The notes beneath the pieces were generated by a model. The model was not told the origin of the DNA. It saw only the letters and a list, made by a program, of their open reading frames with translations, and did no database searches. Below, piece after piece: positions 8,442 to 16,977 of a stretch of DNA of 64,000 nucleotides. This stretch comes from Pseudomonadota bacterium (lineage in GTDB: Bacteria; Desulfobacterota; Desulfobulbia; Desulfobulbales; Desulfocapsaceae). The stretch covers positions 1-64,000 of the forward strand of contig JAHJKP010000048.1 in the NCBI GenBank assembly GCA_018821985.1. The letters are read 5' to 3'. A program made the position numbers and the translations under genes. Numbering within the stretch: position 1 is the first letter of the stretch; every line of letters starts with the position of its first letter.

Positions 8442-8574
8442 GATGGTCTCGTAAAAAGTCAGCAACTGCAATCTCACGTCATTCCAGTTGACACAGAAGT
8501 CCGGTTTCTGCGGACAGTTACTGAAAGGCGGGAACATGACCTGCGTCGACATGACGACTTTTATCGAGGCCAGC
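8442..8574. repeat. 133-bp inverted-repeat element
   Basis: Two 19-bp ends (8442-8460 and 8556-8574) are inverted copies matching at 15 of 19 positions, GATGGTCTCGTAAAAAGTC against the complement of GACTTTTATCGAGGCCAGC. Between them lies a smaller hairpin, GTCCG...CGGAC. No open frame fits. It fills the convergent gap between the ferredoxin-like gene and the histidine kinase and looks like a small non-coding mobile or REP-like element. Confidence 0.6.
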
Positions 8575-8600
8575 AAAGTTGACTTTCCTGCACTACACCC

Positions 8601-10685
8601 TCAAGCAGTCTTTCCTTTTTTATCCAGTGCCTTGCGTATTGCCAGGGCCAGATCCCGGACTGCAACGGGTTTCTTCAAGTAACCCTTGATACCCAGCGCC
8701 CGGATCTGTTCCTTGTTGACCAGTTGACTGAAGCCGCTGCAGAGGATAATCGGCAGGTCCGGCCGAATAGCCAACACCTTTTTACTCAGTTCAAGGCCAG
8801 TCATGTGAGGCATGGTCATATCGGTCAACAGCAGATCAAAGGCAGTAGGCACTTTAGTAAAGAAGGCCAGGGCCTCCAGACTGTTGTTGAAGCCAACTAC
8901 CTGATAACCAAGGCCGGTAAGGATCGCCTGGAACATACCAGTGTTGTCCTCTTCATCATCCACCACCAGTATGCTTTCTGTGCCCGTGGGCTTGGGAACC
9001 AACACCGCTCGTTTCTGGGATGATTCTTCGCCAGCTATCGGAATATATACCTGAAAGCTTGTGCCTTTTCCCAACTCGCTTTGCACGGTAATCTGCCCCT
9101 GATAGCCTTTAACAATTCCCTGAACCACGGTAAGGCCAAGACCGGTACCTACCCCTTTTCCAGCCCTGGTGCTGAAATAAGGATCAAAAATCCGTTCCAG
9201 CACCTTGCGCTCCATACCTATTCCAGTGTCACTCACCTCAAGGACAATATAATCACCAGGAACAAGTTCTAAACCGAGGGCCTTGCTCTTTTCTTCATCA
9301 ATACTCACCTCTGCCAGGCTCACCCTCAGCATGCCACCGTTTTCCAGCATGGCATGATAGGCATTGGTACAGAGATTCATGACAATCTGGTAGAACTGGG
9401 TTGGATCGGCCAGGATAGTGCCGCAGTTGGCGTCAATCTCCGTCTTTACCTCAATGGTTGCTGGCAGAGAGGCCTGCAGGAGTTTGAGGGCCTCCAGCAC
9501 CACCAGGTGCGGTTGGAATGGATATTTTGCCTGCGGGCTCTGACGACTGAAGGAGAGTATCCGTGAGATCATATCCTTGGCCCGCAGAGCCGCTTTGACA
9601 ATCTGTCGCAGATCTGTAGCCAGAGGATCATCCGGGGTAATTCTCTCCGCAGCCAGCTCTGCATAGCCAAGAATCGGAACGAGAATATTGTTGAAGTCAT
9701 GGGCAATGCCCCCAGCCAGGGTGCCAATGGTCTCCATCTTCCGTGATTGCTTGAGTTGCTCCTCCAGTTGCAGATGTTCAGTGATATCCCGGGCAACAGA
9801 GACAAAACCGACCAGCCCTGTTTCATCAACAAGGGGATACGCTGCGACATCAAATGTTTTCCCCAGATTTTCATGGTGAATATTTGCCCGTTGATGCGCC
9901 TCAATCACGCCAATACGATTTTCCGGACAACCCGAACAGGGTTTACTTGCCCCCCGGAAGAGCTCATAACAATACCTGCCGACAAGCTCAGCCGGGGCCA
10001 GCTGGAACAGAACGCCTGCCGCCTTATTGGCCCGGATGATCCGCATATTCAGGTCATGAAGAGTCACTACATCATCAATGGCATCAAAGGTTTTTTCCCA
10101 TTGTTCCTTAATGGTGCGCACCTCGATCTCGGCCTGTTTCTGTCTGGTACAGTCACTCATCACCATGCGACAACCAGACGTGCCATCAATGTCCTCTGCG
10201 GAAATCGCCTGCAGAGTCACCCAGATCAGAGAACCGTCCGCACGGATCATTCGCAACTCACAGACATGAGGCCCTTCCGCCTGAGCGACCTCCTTACGAT
10301 GGAGATAATAGATATCCTGATCTTCGGGGAAAATAAAGTGGGAAAGCGGCCGCTTGACAATCTCGCCTCTGGTCATGCCAAGCAGATTGGCACAAGTGAG
10401 ATTGGCCTGAATAATGAGCCCCTTGTTGTCGAGGGTCAGATAGCCTACCGGAGCAAGATTATAGAGATCGAAGTAAGACGCCCGCAAGGTTTCCAGTTTT
10501 TGCTGGGCTTGACGCAACTCCTCATTCTGCATCTCCAGCTCGATCTGATGCACCTGCAATTCATGAAGCAGCAGCTTAGCCTCTTCGGGTGAGACTCTTT
10601 CCTCGATTGCACTCCCGCTGGCCCGAAGCTTTGCTTCAGCTTTTTGACGAAGTTCCTGGTCTGAGTCACTGGCTGTATGTGCCAT
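8601..10685 (-). CDS. Hybrid histidine kinase, PAS-PAS-HisKA-HATPase-receiver
   Basis: A soluble 694-residue sensor kinase with no membrane segment. It has an N-terminal coiled coil (about 10-68), a first PAS domain (about 70-185) and a second PAS domain (about 195-308) with a cysteine group C239, C250, C253. The HisKA domain carries H329 in GGIAHDFNN. The ATPase domain (about 420-550) has the DTGIGM and GTGLGL boxes. The C-terminal receiver has D576/D577, phospho-acceptor D622 and K672. AAGGA precedes the ATG. The cysteine group in PAS2 could bind a metal or Fe-S centre and sense redox, but that is inferred. It is a close paralogue of the next gene on the same strand. No output domain is present, so the phosphate presumably goes to a separate protein. 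Confidence 0.92.
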   Translation of the reverse strand: MAHTASDSDQELRQKAEAKLRASGSAIEERVSPEEAKLLLHELQVHQIELEMQNEELRQAQQKLETLRASYFDLYNLAPVGYLTLDNKGLIIQANLTCANLLGMTRGEIVKRPLSHFIFPEDQDIYYLHRKEVAQAEGPHVCELRMIRADGSLIWVTLQAISAEDIDGTSGCRMVMSDCTRQKQAEIEVRTIKEQWEKTFDAIDDVVTLHDLNMRIIRANKAAGVLFQLAPAELVGRYCYELFRGASKPCSGCPENRIGVIEAHQRANIHHENLGKTFDVAAYPLVDETGLVGFVSVARDITEHLQLEEQLKQSRKMETIGTLAGGIAHDFNNILVPILGYAELAAERITPDDPLATDLRQIVKAALRAKDMISRILSFSRQSPQAKYPFQPHLVVLEALKLLQASLPATIEVKTEIDANCGTILADPTQFYQIVMNLCTNAYHAMLENGGMLRVSLAEVSIDEEKSKALGLELVPGDYIVLEVSDTGIGMERKVLERIFDPYFSTRAGKGVGTGLGLTVVQGIVKGYQGQITVQSELGKGTSFQVYIPIAGEESSQKRAVLVPKPTGTESILVVDDEEDNTGMFQAILTGLGYQVVGFNNSLEALAFFTKVPTAFDLLLTDMTMPHMTGLELSKKVLAIRPDLPIILCSGFSQLVNKEQIRALGIKGYLKKPVAVRDLALAIRKALDKKGKTA

Positions 10686-10784
10686 AATCCGTCCTTCAGC
10701 TATTGTATTACAATGGTAACCCTTCCTTGGCCTGTTTTAGAGGAAGGACTCTGCAACGCATTGAAACAAGCAACTCCCCCTTAT

Positions 10785-10836
10785 ATCTCACTTTGAAAAA
10801 TGGGGGGGGAAAAATGATTTAGAGATCTCACTTTGA
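10785..10836. repeat. 12-bp direct repeat between the paralogous kinases
   Basis: ATCTCACTTTGA occurs at 10785-10796 and 10825-10836, the second copy overlapping the stop codon of the upstream kinase. A run of eight G lies between them. It may be a trace of the duplication that made the kinase pair. Confidence 0.5.
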
Positions 10837-12900
10837 GTCCAGCACCTCTCTTACAATTTTGGCAAGGGTCCTTATATTTACAGGTTTCATGGTATATTTT
10901 TTAATGCCTAAGGCCAAAACCTCTTCTTCTGTAACAAGCGAACTGTAACCCGAACAGAGGATAATCGGCATATCCGGCCTTATATCCAGAATTTCCCGGG
11001 CCAGCTCAGCTCCGGACAGATTGGGCATGGTCTGATCAGTTATAACCAGATCAAAATCATCTCCCTGGGTACGAATTTTTTCAAGGGCCTCTCTACTGCT
11101 TGTTGTCGCTGTCACCCTATAACCGAATCGTTCTAACATCTTCGTATTCAGGCTGACAAGAATAGGTTCGTCATCAATAACCAGAATCCGCTCTGTGCCC
11201 CCGGGAAGATCTTTAAGCTCGGTTTCTGGGGAAATGGCAGTAACCTCATCCAGGGCCGGGATATAGACAGAGACAGTGGTACCTTTGCCAGGTTCGCTCT
11301 CCACCTCGATAAAGCCATGCAGAGTTTTAACGATTCCATGCACAACCGCCAGCCCGAGCCCACTCCCCTTGCCTGTCTCTTTGGTGGTGAAATAGGGTTC
11401 AAAAATTCGTGCCATTGTTTTCTTGTCCATGCCGCAGCCTGTGTCCTGGATGGACAACTTAACAAAGGGGCCCGGAGCAACATCACTTTCAACACTGTCT
11501 ACTTTTTGTATTTCTTTTCGAGATAAGCTTACCCTCAAGGTGCCCTTTTCATTTTCAATGGCATGGGAGGCATTGGTGCAGAGGTTCACCATAATCTGGT
11601 GAATACTTGTCGGATCAGCAAGAATTGAACCACTTTCCGGATCAATATGTTCTTCAATGGCAATTGTGGTAGGCAGTATTGACCGCAACATCTTCAAGGC
11701 CTCTTTGATAATCAAATGAGGTTCAAAAGGATATCGTTGCTGATCTGCCTTGCGGCTGAAGGTGAGAATCTGCTTCACAAGTTCTGCTGCCCGCTGGCTT
11801 GAGCTGATCACTTGCTCAATATCCTGTCTGGCCTTACTCTCCTCGGGCAGCTCATGTTTCACAAACTCTGAAAAACCAAGAATTGCCGCCAGGATATTAT
11901 TGAAATCATGGGCAATACCGCCGGCCAGGGTACCCATGGCCTCCATTTTATGGGCCTGAGCAAGTTCCTCCTCTATTTTCTTCTGTTCAGTGATGTCCTG
12001 AACAACGTGGACAACATAATTAACGTTCCCATTCTCAGCAGGGATTACGGCAGAAGATATATTGAAAATTTTACCCAGATTTTCATGGGTAATGACCGCT
12101 GAATGTTCTGTTCTGTCCTGAAGTGTCTCCAGCACAGGACAACGTAAGCAAGGGGTTGATGTGCCGGCAAAAACCTCATAACAGTATTTACCATTGAGCT
12201 CTCCCGGCTCTACTTGAAAAAACTGACAAGCCGCCTTATTGGCCCGGACAATGCACATATTTTTGTCCTGGATGGTGATAATCTCCGGCATGGCATCAAA
12301 AGTTTTTTCCCAGAGCTCCTTGCTGGCACGCACCTCGATCTCGGCCAGTTTCTGCCTGGTGCAGTCACTTATCACGATGCGGCACTCAGACACCCCATCA
12401 ATTTCAGGCACTGAGATCGCCTGCAGATATGCCCAGAACAAGGAGCCGTCCGTACGCACCATGCGCAACTCGCAGATATCTGTTCTCCCTCCCGTCTCAG
12501 TGAGTTGCTTGCGATAGAGGTAGTAGCGATCCTGATCTTCGGAAAAGATAAAATGGGAGAGCGGCCGTTTAACAAGCTCGCCCCTTGCCACGCCAAGGAG
12601 ATTGGCGCTGGTGAGATTGGCCTCTATAATAAGACCCTGTTCACTAAGGGTTAAGTAACCCACCGGGGCAAGATTGTAGAGATCGAAATAACGTGCCCGC
12701 AAGACCTCCACATCATGCTGGCTGCGGCGCAACTCCTCATTCTGCATCTCCAGCTCGACCTGATGCACCCGCAGTTCATGGAGCAGTTGCTGCGCCGCCT
12801 CGGAGGATTGTGTTTCCAGGCTTGTATCCTCAGATTCCCGAAGCTTTTCTTCTGCCCGTTGACGCAGTTCCTGAGCTGGCTCACTGGGTCTTTGCACCAT
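10828..12900 (-). CDS. Hybrid histidine kinase, tandem paralogue of the preceding kinase
   Basis: This 690-residue protein has the same order of coiled coil, PAS, PAS, HisKA, HATPase and receiver as its neighbour, and the two align nearly end to end. H331 lies in GGIAHDFNN; PAS2 keeps a cysteine group (C240, C251, C254) in the pattern CYEVFxGxxxPCxxCP. The ATPase has DTGCGM and GSGLGL, and the receiver keeps LVITDQTMP and a KP pair near the end. Sequence identity is highest in the first PAS domain and lower in the receiver. The ATG at 12900 is preceded by CAGAGC and a 13-G tract where a ribosome-binding site would sit, so expression may vary with tract length. Confidence 0.92.
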   Translation of the reverse strand: MVQRPSEPAQELRQRAEEKLRESEDTSLETQSSEAAQQLLHELRVHQVELEMQNEELRRSQHDVEVLRARYFDLYNLAPVGYLTLSEQGLIIEANLTSANLLGVARGELVKRPLSHFIFSEDQDRYYLYRKQLTETGGRTDICELRMVRTDGSLFWAYLQAISVPEIDGVSECRIVISDCTRQKLAEIEVRASKELWEKTFDAMPEIITIQDKNMCIVRANKAACQFFQVEPGELNGKYCYEVFAGTSTPCLRCPVLETLQDRTEHSAVITHENLGKIFNISSAVIPAENGNVNYVVHVVQDITEQKKIEEELAQAHKMEAMGTLAGGIAHDFNNILAAILGFSEFVKHELPEESKARQDIEQVISSSQRAAELVKQILTFSRKADQQRYPFEPHLIIKEALKMLRSILPTTIAIEEHIDPESGSILADPTSIHQIMVNLCTNASHAIENEKGTLRVSLSRKEIQKVDSVESDVAPGPFVKLSIQDTGCGMDKKTMARIFEPYFTTKETGKGSGLGLAVVHGIVKTLHGFIEVESEPGKGTTVSVYIPALDEVTAISPETELKDLPGGTERILVIDDEPILVSLNTKMLERFGYRVTATTSSREALEKIRTQGDDFDLVITDQTMPNLSGAELAREILDIRPDMPIILCSGYSSLVTEEEVLALGIKKYTMKPVNIRTLAKIVREVLDSK

Positions 12901-12906
12901 GCTCTG

Positions 12907-12919
12907 CCCCCCCCCCCCC
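12907..12919 (-). repeat. Poly-G tract of 13 at the kinase translation start
   Basis: Thirteen consecutive C on the plus strand read as G on the coding strand, ending 6 bp before the ATG at 12900. Long homopolymer tracts are prone to slipped-strand changes, and this one occupies the Shine-Dalgarno position. Confidence 0.85.
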
Positions 12920-13031
12920 TCTTAATAGGTTATTAATTTTCAGGCTGTTTAGCCCTGCCATACTGATTCTATCACAAAATCAACCCTGCCAGATACTGCT
13001 TATTTATAGCCTATCACACCACAGTTCTCTG

Positions 13032-16000
13032 TCAAGAAATGGTGACCTCTCCGACATTTTCTTCCAGAGACATCTTCCGCTCCGTCGTCGTAATGGCATA
13101 TACCTGTCCAGTTCCATCCAGCAAGGCCGTAGCAGTCAGCCATACCTTGACGACCGTGCCATCTTTGGCAATCCGCTCCGTACAATACGGTTCCAGGATC
13201 TCAGAGCGCATCAACTGCTGCACTCTGGCCAGTTCCTTTTCTCGTAAGCCCTCGGGAACCAGCTCTCTGATATTCATGGTCAATACTTCGGGCTCGCTCC
13301 AACCATATATCCTCTGTGCCGAGGGATTCCAGGCGAGGATACGTCCCTCCAGATCCTGCAACAAAATGGCATCACGGGAGTCCTGGATAATGGTGGCCAG
13401 ACGCTGGGTAAGCTCACGCGCCCGCTTTATCTCCATGATATTCACAAAGGTGATCACCGCACCCTCGATCACATTCTCCAGGGTGCGATAGGGGCGGATA
13501 CGCAGCAGAAACCAGTCGCCGCTGGTAGTCTTCACTTCAATCTCTTTGGGAACCAAGGTGCCAAGCACCGCCTGCACATCCGCAACCAGGCGGTCATAGC
13601 CGGAAAGGTTGGTGACGATATGTCCCAGAGGTCGCCCGACATCAGAGAGAATCAGATTAATCACCTGGGTCACAGCCGGGGTGAAACGCTGAATCCGCAG
13701 TTGATGATCGACAAAGATCATACCGATATCGGTGCCGGCCAGAAGATTATTCATATCATTATTGGCGCGTGACAGATCAATCACCTTGGTCTGCAGCTCA
13801 CTGTTGACCGTGGCCAACTCCTCGTTGACCGATTGCAGCTCCTCCTGGGAAGTCTCCAGTTCCTCGTTGGTCGATTGCAGTTCCTCATTCACCGACTGCA
13901 TCTCTTCGTTGGAACTATCTAATTCCTCAATATTACGCTGAAGATATTCCTCTTTGATCCGAAGTTCCTGCCGCAAGGCATCGATTCGCCCTTCAAAATC
14001 AGCAAGTTCCTGACCACGGCCTTCGTCCGGAGCAGCAAGGCCTTTTTTTTCAGACAGTTCCTCCTTCATATCCAGCACATCTTCGAGGGCAACCAGATAG
14101 AGGGTCTGTTCACTGGCCATCGCCCCCCTTGTATTGTCATCAACGGACGCCAACGACACCGGCACGACTGTCAGGCTAACGGTCGTAAACTCACCGTTGG
14201 TTTTCACCCGCAGGCCAGGATGGCAGACTTCCTGTTGGTGAGTTACGGCCTTATAAAGGGCGGTGGCCAGATCATGGTGTAATCCTTCGCGGGCCATCTT
14301 CAGGATATTCAAACTGGCCTCGCCTGGAGGCGGTTCCAGAAAACGACCGGTACGACCATGCAGATAGAGGATCTCTCCACGTTCGCTGACCAATGCTCCC
14401 ACAGGCGCATAGCGCTGAAGCAAAAGCCTTTCAGTCAGCTCGCGTAGCGGATATTTGCCCTGTTCCACTGTCTGGACAGAGTGCCTCATGGCGCCCCCAG
14501 CCTCAGGAAGCGACTGAAAGAGACGTCTCAGGATTGGACGGTAGACACTATGCGCATCATCTTTGCGTTGATACAGTTTCCACTGACGGTCCAGCGGTGT
14601 AAAGACCTCTTCGAGCTCGCCCACGGTCTCGGAAGTGCCCAGGAAGAGCATGCCCCCTGAACTCAAGGCATAGTGGAACAAGGGAAGCAGTTTTTTCTGC
14701 AGTTCTCCACTCATATAGATCAACAAATTGCGGCAGGTGATCAGGTCAAGTTTGGAAAATGGCGGGTCTTTAATCAGATCATGTTCAGAAAAAATCACCA
14801 TATCCCTGATGGTTTTACTGATACGATAGGTGATGCCGTCTGGTTGCAAGATGAAAAAGCGAGCCAGCCGTTTGGCAGAGACATCAATGGCGATACTGGC
14901 AGGATAGATCCCGGCGCGGGCAACATCAATAGCCCGGCTGTCAATATCAGTGGCAAACAACTGCACCTTGAGATGGTAATTCAGCGCCTCCATCTGTTCA
15001 TAAAAAAGGATGGCCAGGGAATAAGCCTCCTCACCGGTGGAACAACCGCAGACCCAGACACGCAGAGTTGAGCCAGACTGTTTAGCAGCAAGGAGGAGAG
15101 GGATAGCCTTAGCTTGCAGAGCAGCAAAGGCATCGGGATCACGGAAAAAATTGGTGACCCCGATCAAGAGCTCATGAAAAAGAGCATTCAGCTCGCTCGG
15201 GGTCTGCTGGAGAAAACGGACATAATCAGCCAAAGCAGGGATCTGCTGGACGGCCATACGCCGTTCAATACGGCGGTTAATGGTGTTATGTTTGTACTGG
15301 GAGAAGTCGTGCCCGGTCTGGCTGCGTAACAAAACAAATATCTTCTTTAATGACTCTTCAGAGCTGGAAACCTGGGGAGAGATCTGGCTGACTCTTTTCC
15401 CATAGGCGTGGGTGGCATAGGCAAGCAGTTTGGCCGGCATCTCAGCCACCGGCAAGATATAGTCCACCAAGCCGGTGGCAATAACACTGCATGGCATTCC
15501 GTTAAACTCAGCAGATTCAGGTTTCTGGGCCATGACCATCCCGCCCTCACCCTTTACGGCCCTGGCCCCCAGAGTGCCATCCCTGCCGGTGCCGGAAAGG
15601 ATGATGCAGATGGCTCGTTCATGCTGGTCCTGGGCCAGGGAACGAAAGAAAAAATCAATAGGAAGATGTTGACCTCGCGGCAGGACCGGCTCCAACAACT
15701 GCAATGTCCCATTCAGGAAGGCCAGATCGCGATTGGGCGGGATAATATAGACGCAGTTGGGTTGAACCACGACCCCATCCTTGACCTCAAAGACCTGCAT
15801 CCGGGTATAGCGCCTGATCAGATCGACAAGAATACTCTTATACTCCGGGGCCAGATGCTGCACCAGGACAAAGGCCATCCCTGGCTCTAGGTCGTCAGGC
15901 ATGGCAGAGAAGAAGGCCTCGAAGGCCTCCAACCCCCCGGCCGAGGCGCCGATACCGACCACGGGAAAGCTGGCAGCAGAGGCAGGAACGGGTGAGGATT

Positions 16001-16091
16001 CCCCTGACAGGATCTTTGTTGAAGCGGTCGTCTGTTCTGTTTCAGATGCAGGAAGTTCTGCCTTAATGCTCTGTTTCTTTCGTTTCGTCAT
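13032..16091 (-). CDS. CheB-CheR-PAS fusion protein without a kinase domain
   Basis: A 1019-residue fusion. The CheB methylesterase domain (about 41-225) has S50, H79 and D171 of the catalytic triad and no receiver. The CheR methyltransferase domain (about 240-505) has FFRDPD and the SAM-binding CGCSTGEEAYS (about 348-358). A long coiled coil (about 690-775) is made of repeats of the type NEELQSxNEELE. Two PAS domains follow (about 785-890 and 905-1010), and the protein then stops; many relatives continue into a histidine kinase. No chemoreceptor or other che gene is in the window. It is followed downstream by the two hybrid kinases on the same strand, 131 bp away, so it may work with them. 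Its physiological substrate is unknown. Confidence 0.9.
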   Translation of the reverse strand: MTKRKKQSIKAELPASETEQTTASTKILSGESSPVPASAASFPVVGIGASAGGLEAFEAFFSAMPDDLEPGMAFVLVQHLAPEYKSILVDLIRRYTRMQVFEVKDGVVVQPNCVYIIPPNRDLAFLNGTLQLLEPVLPRGQHLPIDFFFRSLAQDQHERAICIILSGTGRDGTLGARAVKGEGGMVMAQKPESAEFNGMPCSVIATGLVDYILPVAEMPAKLLAYATHAYGKRVSQISPQVSSSEESLKKIFVLLRSQTGHDFSQYKHNTINRRIERRMAVQQIPALADYVRFLQQTPSELNALFHELLIGVTNFFRDPDAFAALQAKAIPLLLAAKQSGSTLRVWVCGCSTGEEAYSLAILFYEQMEALNYHLKVQLFATDIDSRAIDVARAGIYPASIAIDVSAKRLARFFILQPDGITYRISKTIRDMVIFSEHDLIKDPPFSKLDLITCRNLLIYMSGELQKKLLPLFHYALSSGGMLFLGTSETVGELEEVFTPLDRQWKLYQRKDDAHSVYRPILRRLFQSLPEAGGAMRHSVQTVEQGKYPLRELTERLLLQRYAPVGALVSERGEILYLHGRTGRFLEPPPGEASLNILKMAREGLHHDLATALYKAVTHQQEVCHPGLRVKTNGEFTTVSLTVVPVSLASVDDNTRGAMASEQTLYLVALEDVLDMKEELSEKKGLAAPDEGRGQELADFEGRIDALRQELRIKEEYLQRNIEELDSSNEEMQSVNEELQSTNEELETSQEELQSVNEELATVNSELQTKVIDLSRANNDMNNLLAGTDIGMIFVDHQLRIQRFTPAVTQVINLILSDVGRPLGHIVTNLSGYDRLVADVQAVLGTLVPKEIEVKTTSGDWFLLRIRPYRTLENVIEGAVITFVNIMEIKRARELTQRLATIIQDSRDAILLQDLEGRILAWNPSAQRIYGWSEPEVLTMNIRELVPEGLREKELARVQQLMRSEILEPYCTERIAKDGTVVKVWLTATALLDGTGQVYAITTTERKMSLEENVGEVTIS

Positions 16092-16186
16092 ATTTTTGTA
16101 TTAATCCGGTAATGTTATTTCTCAAGCAACTCTACTCTTTGACCTCGCATGGAGACGCTGAAAAAGACAAAAAGTCATTGTTTCTC

Positions 16187-16200
16187 GCGGCTGAAGCCGC
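16187..16200. repeat. Short perfect palindrome, REP-like
   Basis: GCGGCTGAAGCCGC is a six-base stem around GA in the gap between the CheB/CheR gene and the next gene. Such hairpins are common intergenic units; no T-run follows. Confidence 0.4.
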
Positions 16201-16233
16201 TCTTCCACAAAAATATCTGCGCGAACTATGATT

Positions 16234-16905
16234 TTATTTCAGAGAGTTAATTCTCATTGTCAGTTTCAAGCCTTGGGAAGATTCAGAGACATGCACCCCG
16301 AAGGCCTGCAACAGTTGAAAGAGCGGACGGCCAAAGAGAAAAAGCTCGAGATCCAGGGGCAGGTTAAATTCTTTCACCACCCAGTCCCGAAAGGCAATAT
16401 CGGAATTAACCTGACTCTCCAGTGAGTGCAAGATAGTGCTTGCTTTCTCGGCCAGACTTTTCTCAACATCCCGCATATCCGGGCAGGGGCACAATTGTTC
16501 ATGCTCATGCACCAAAGGCCGGAGAGGGTCATCATCCTCCAGAATATCAAGACGGCTGAGCAGATCCTGACCAACGAGGGCAAGGGTCTCCTCTGGCTGC
16601 CAGCACTTCAATACCCCGCAGGCCAGAGGCCGATTTCCGTAAATGGAACAGCCCTTGCTCGCAGGCTCATAATAACAGCAGCACCACTCCTGGCCGGTTC
16701 CCCGGATTTTTACCAGCTCTGAAAGCACCGGTTCAATTGTGCCTGAAAGAGGATTATGGGCCAACTCCCCTCGCCGGATGGTAATCAGGTTTTCCATGGG
16801 CAAGTATCCGCCGCGCACCAGGGCCAGATCCTGGCCATGCAGGGCCGGGCCGCCTTTTTGACAGCAGATGCCGCAGCGTAAACACTCTGTTTGTTTAAAT
16901 TTCAT
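16234..16905 (-). CDS. YkgJ-family cysteine-cluster protein
   Basis: A protein of about 223 residues of the YkgJ/CxxCxxCC zinc- or iron-chelating family. The N-terminal ECLRCGICCQKGGP is the family signature, and further cysteines follow in EWCCCYYEPASKGCSIYGNRP and LKCWQP. Function is unknown for the family, though some members are thought to bind Zn or Fe. The start is uncertain; MKFKQ at 16905 fits the usual family N terminus, but no clear ribosome site is present and a start at 16911 is possible. It lies 72 bp downstream of the CoA-transferase gene and may be co-transcribed with it. Confidence 0.8.
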   Translation of the reverse strand: MKFKQTECLRCGICCQKGGPALHGQDLALVRGGYLPMENLITIRRGELAHNPLSGTIEPVLSELVKIRGTGQEWCCCYYEPASKGCSIYGNRPLACGVLKCWQPEETLALVGQDLLSRLDILEDDDPLRPLVHEHEQLCPCPDMRDVEKSLAEKASTILHSLESQVNSDIAFRDWVVKEFNLPLDLELFLFGRPLFQLLQAFGVHVSESSQGLKLTMRINSLK

Positions 16906-16977
16906 ACTCATATATAACCATTGATAGCTAAGCAAAAAGGCCCAAAGACGAGGTGCCTCAATCCCTGCGTCACCCTA

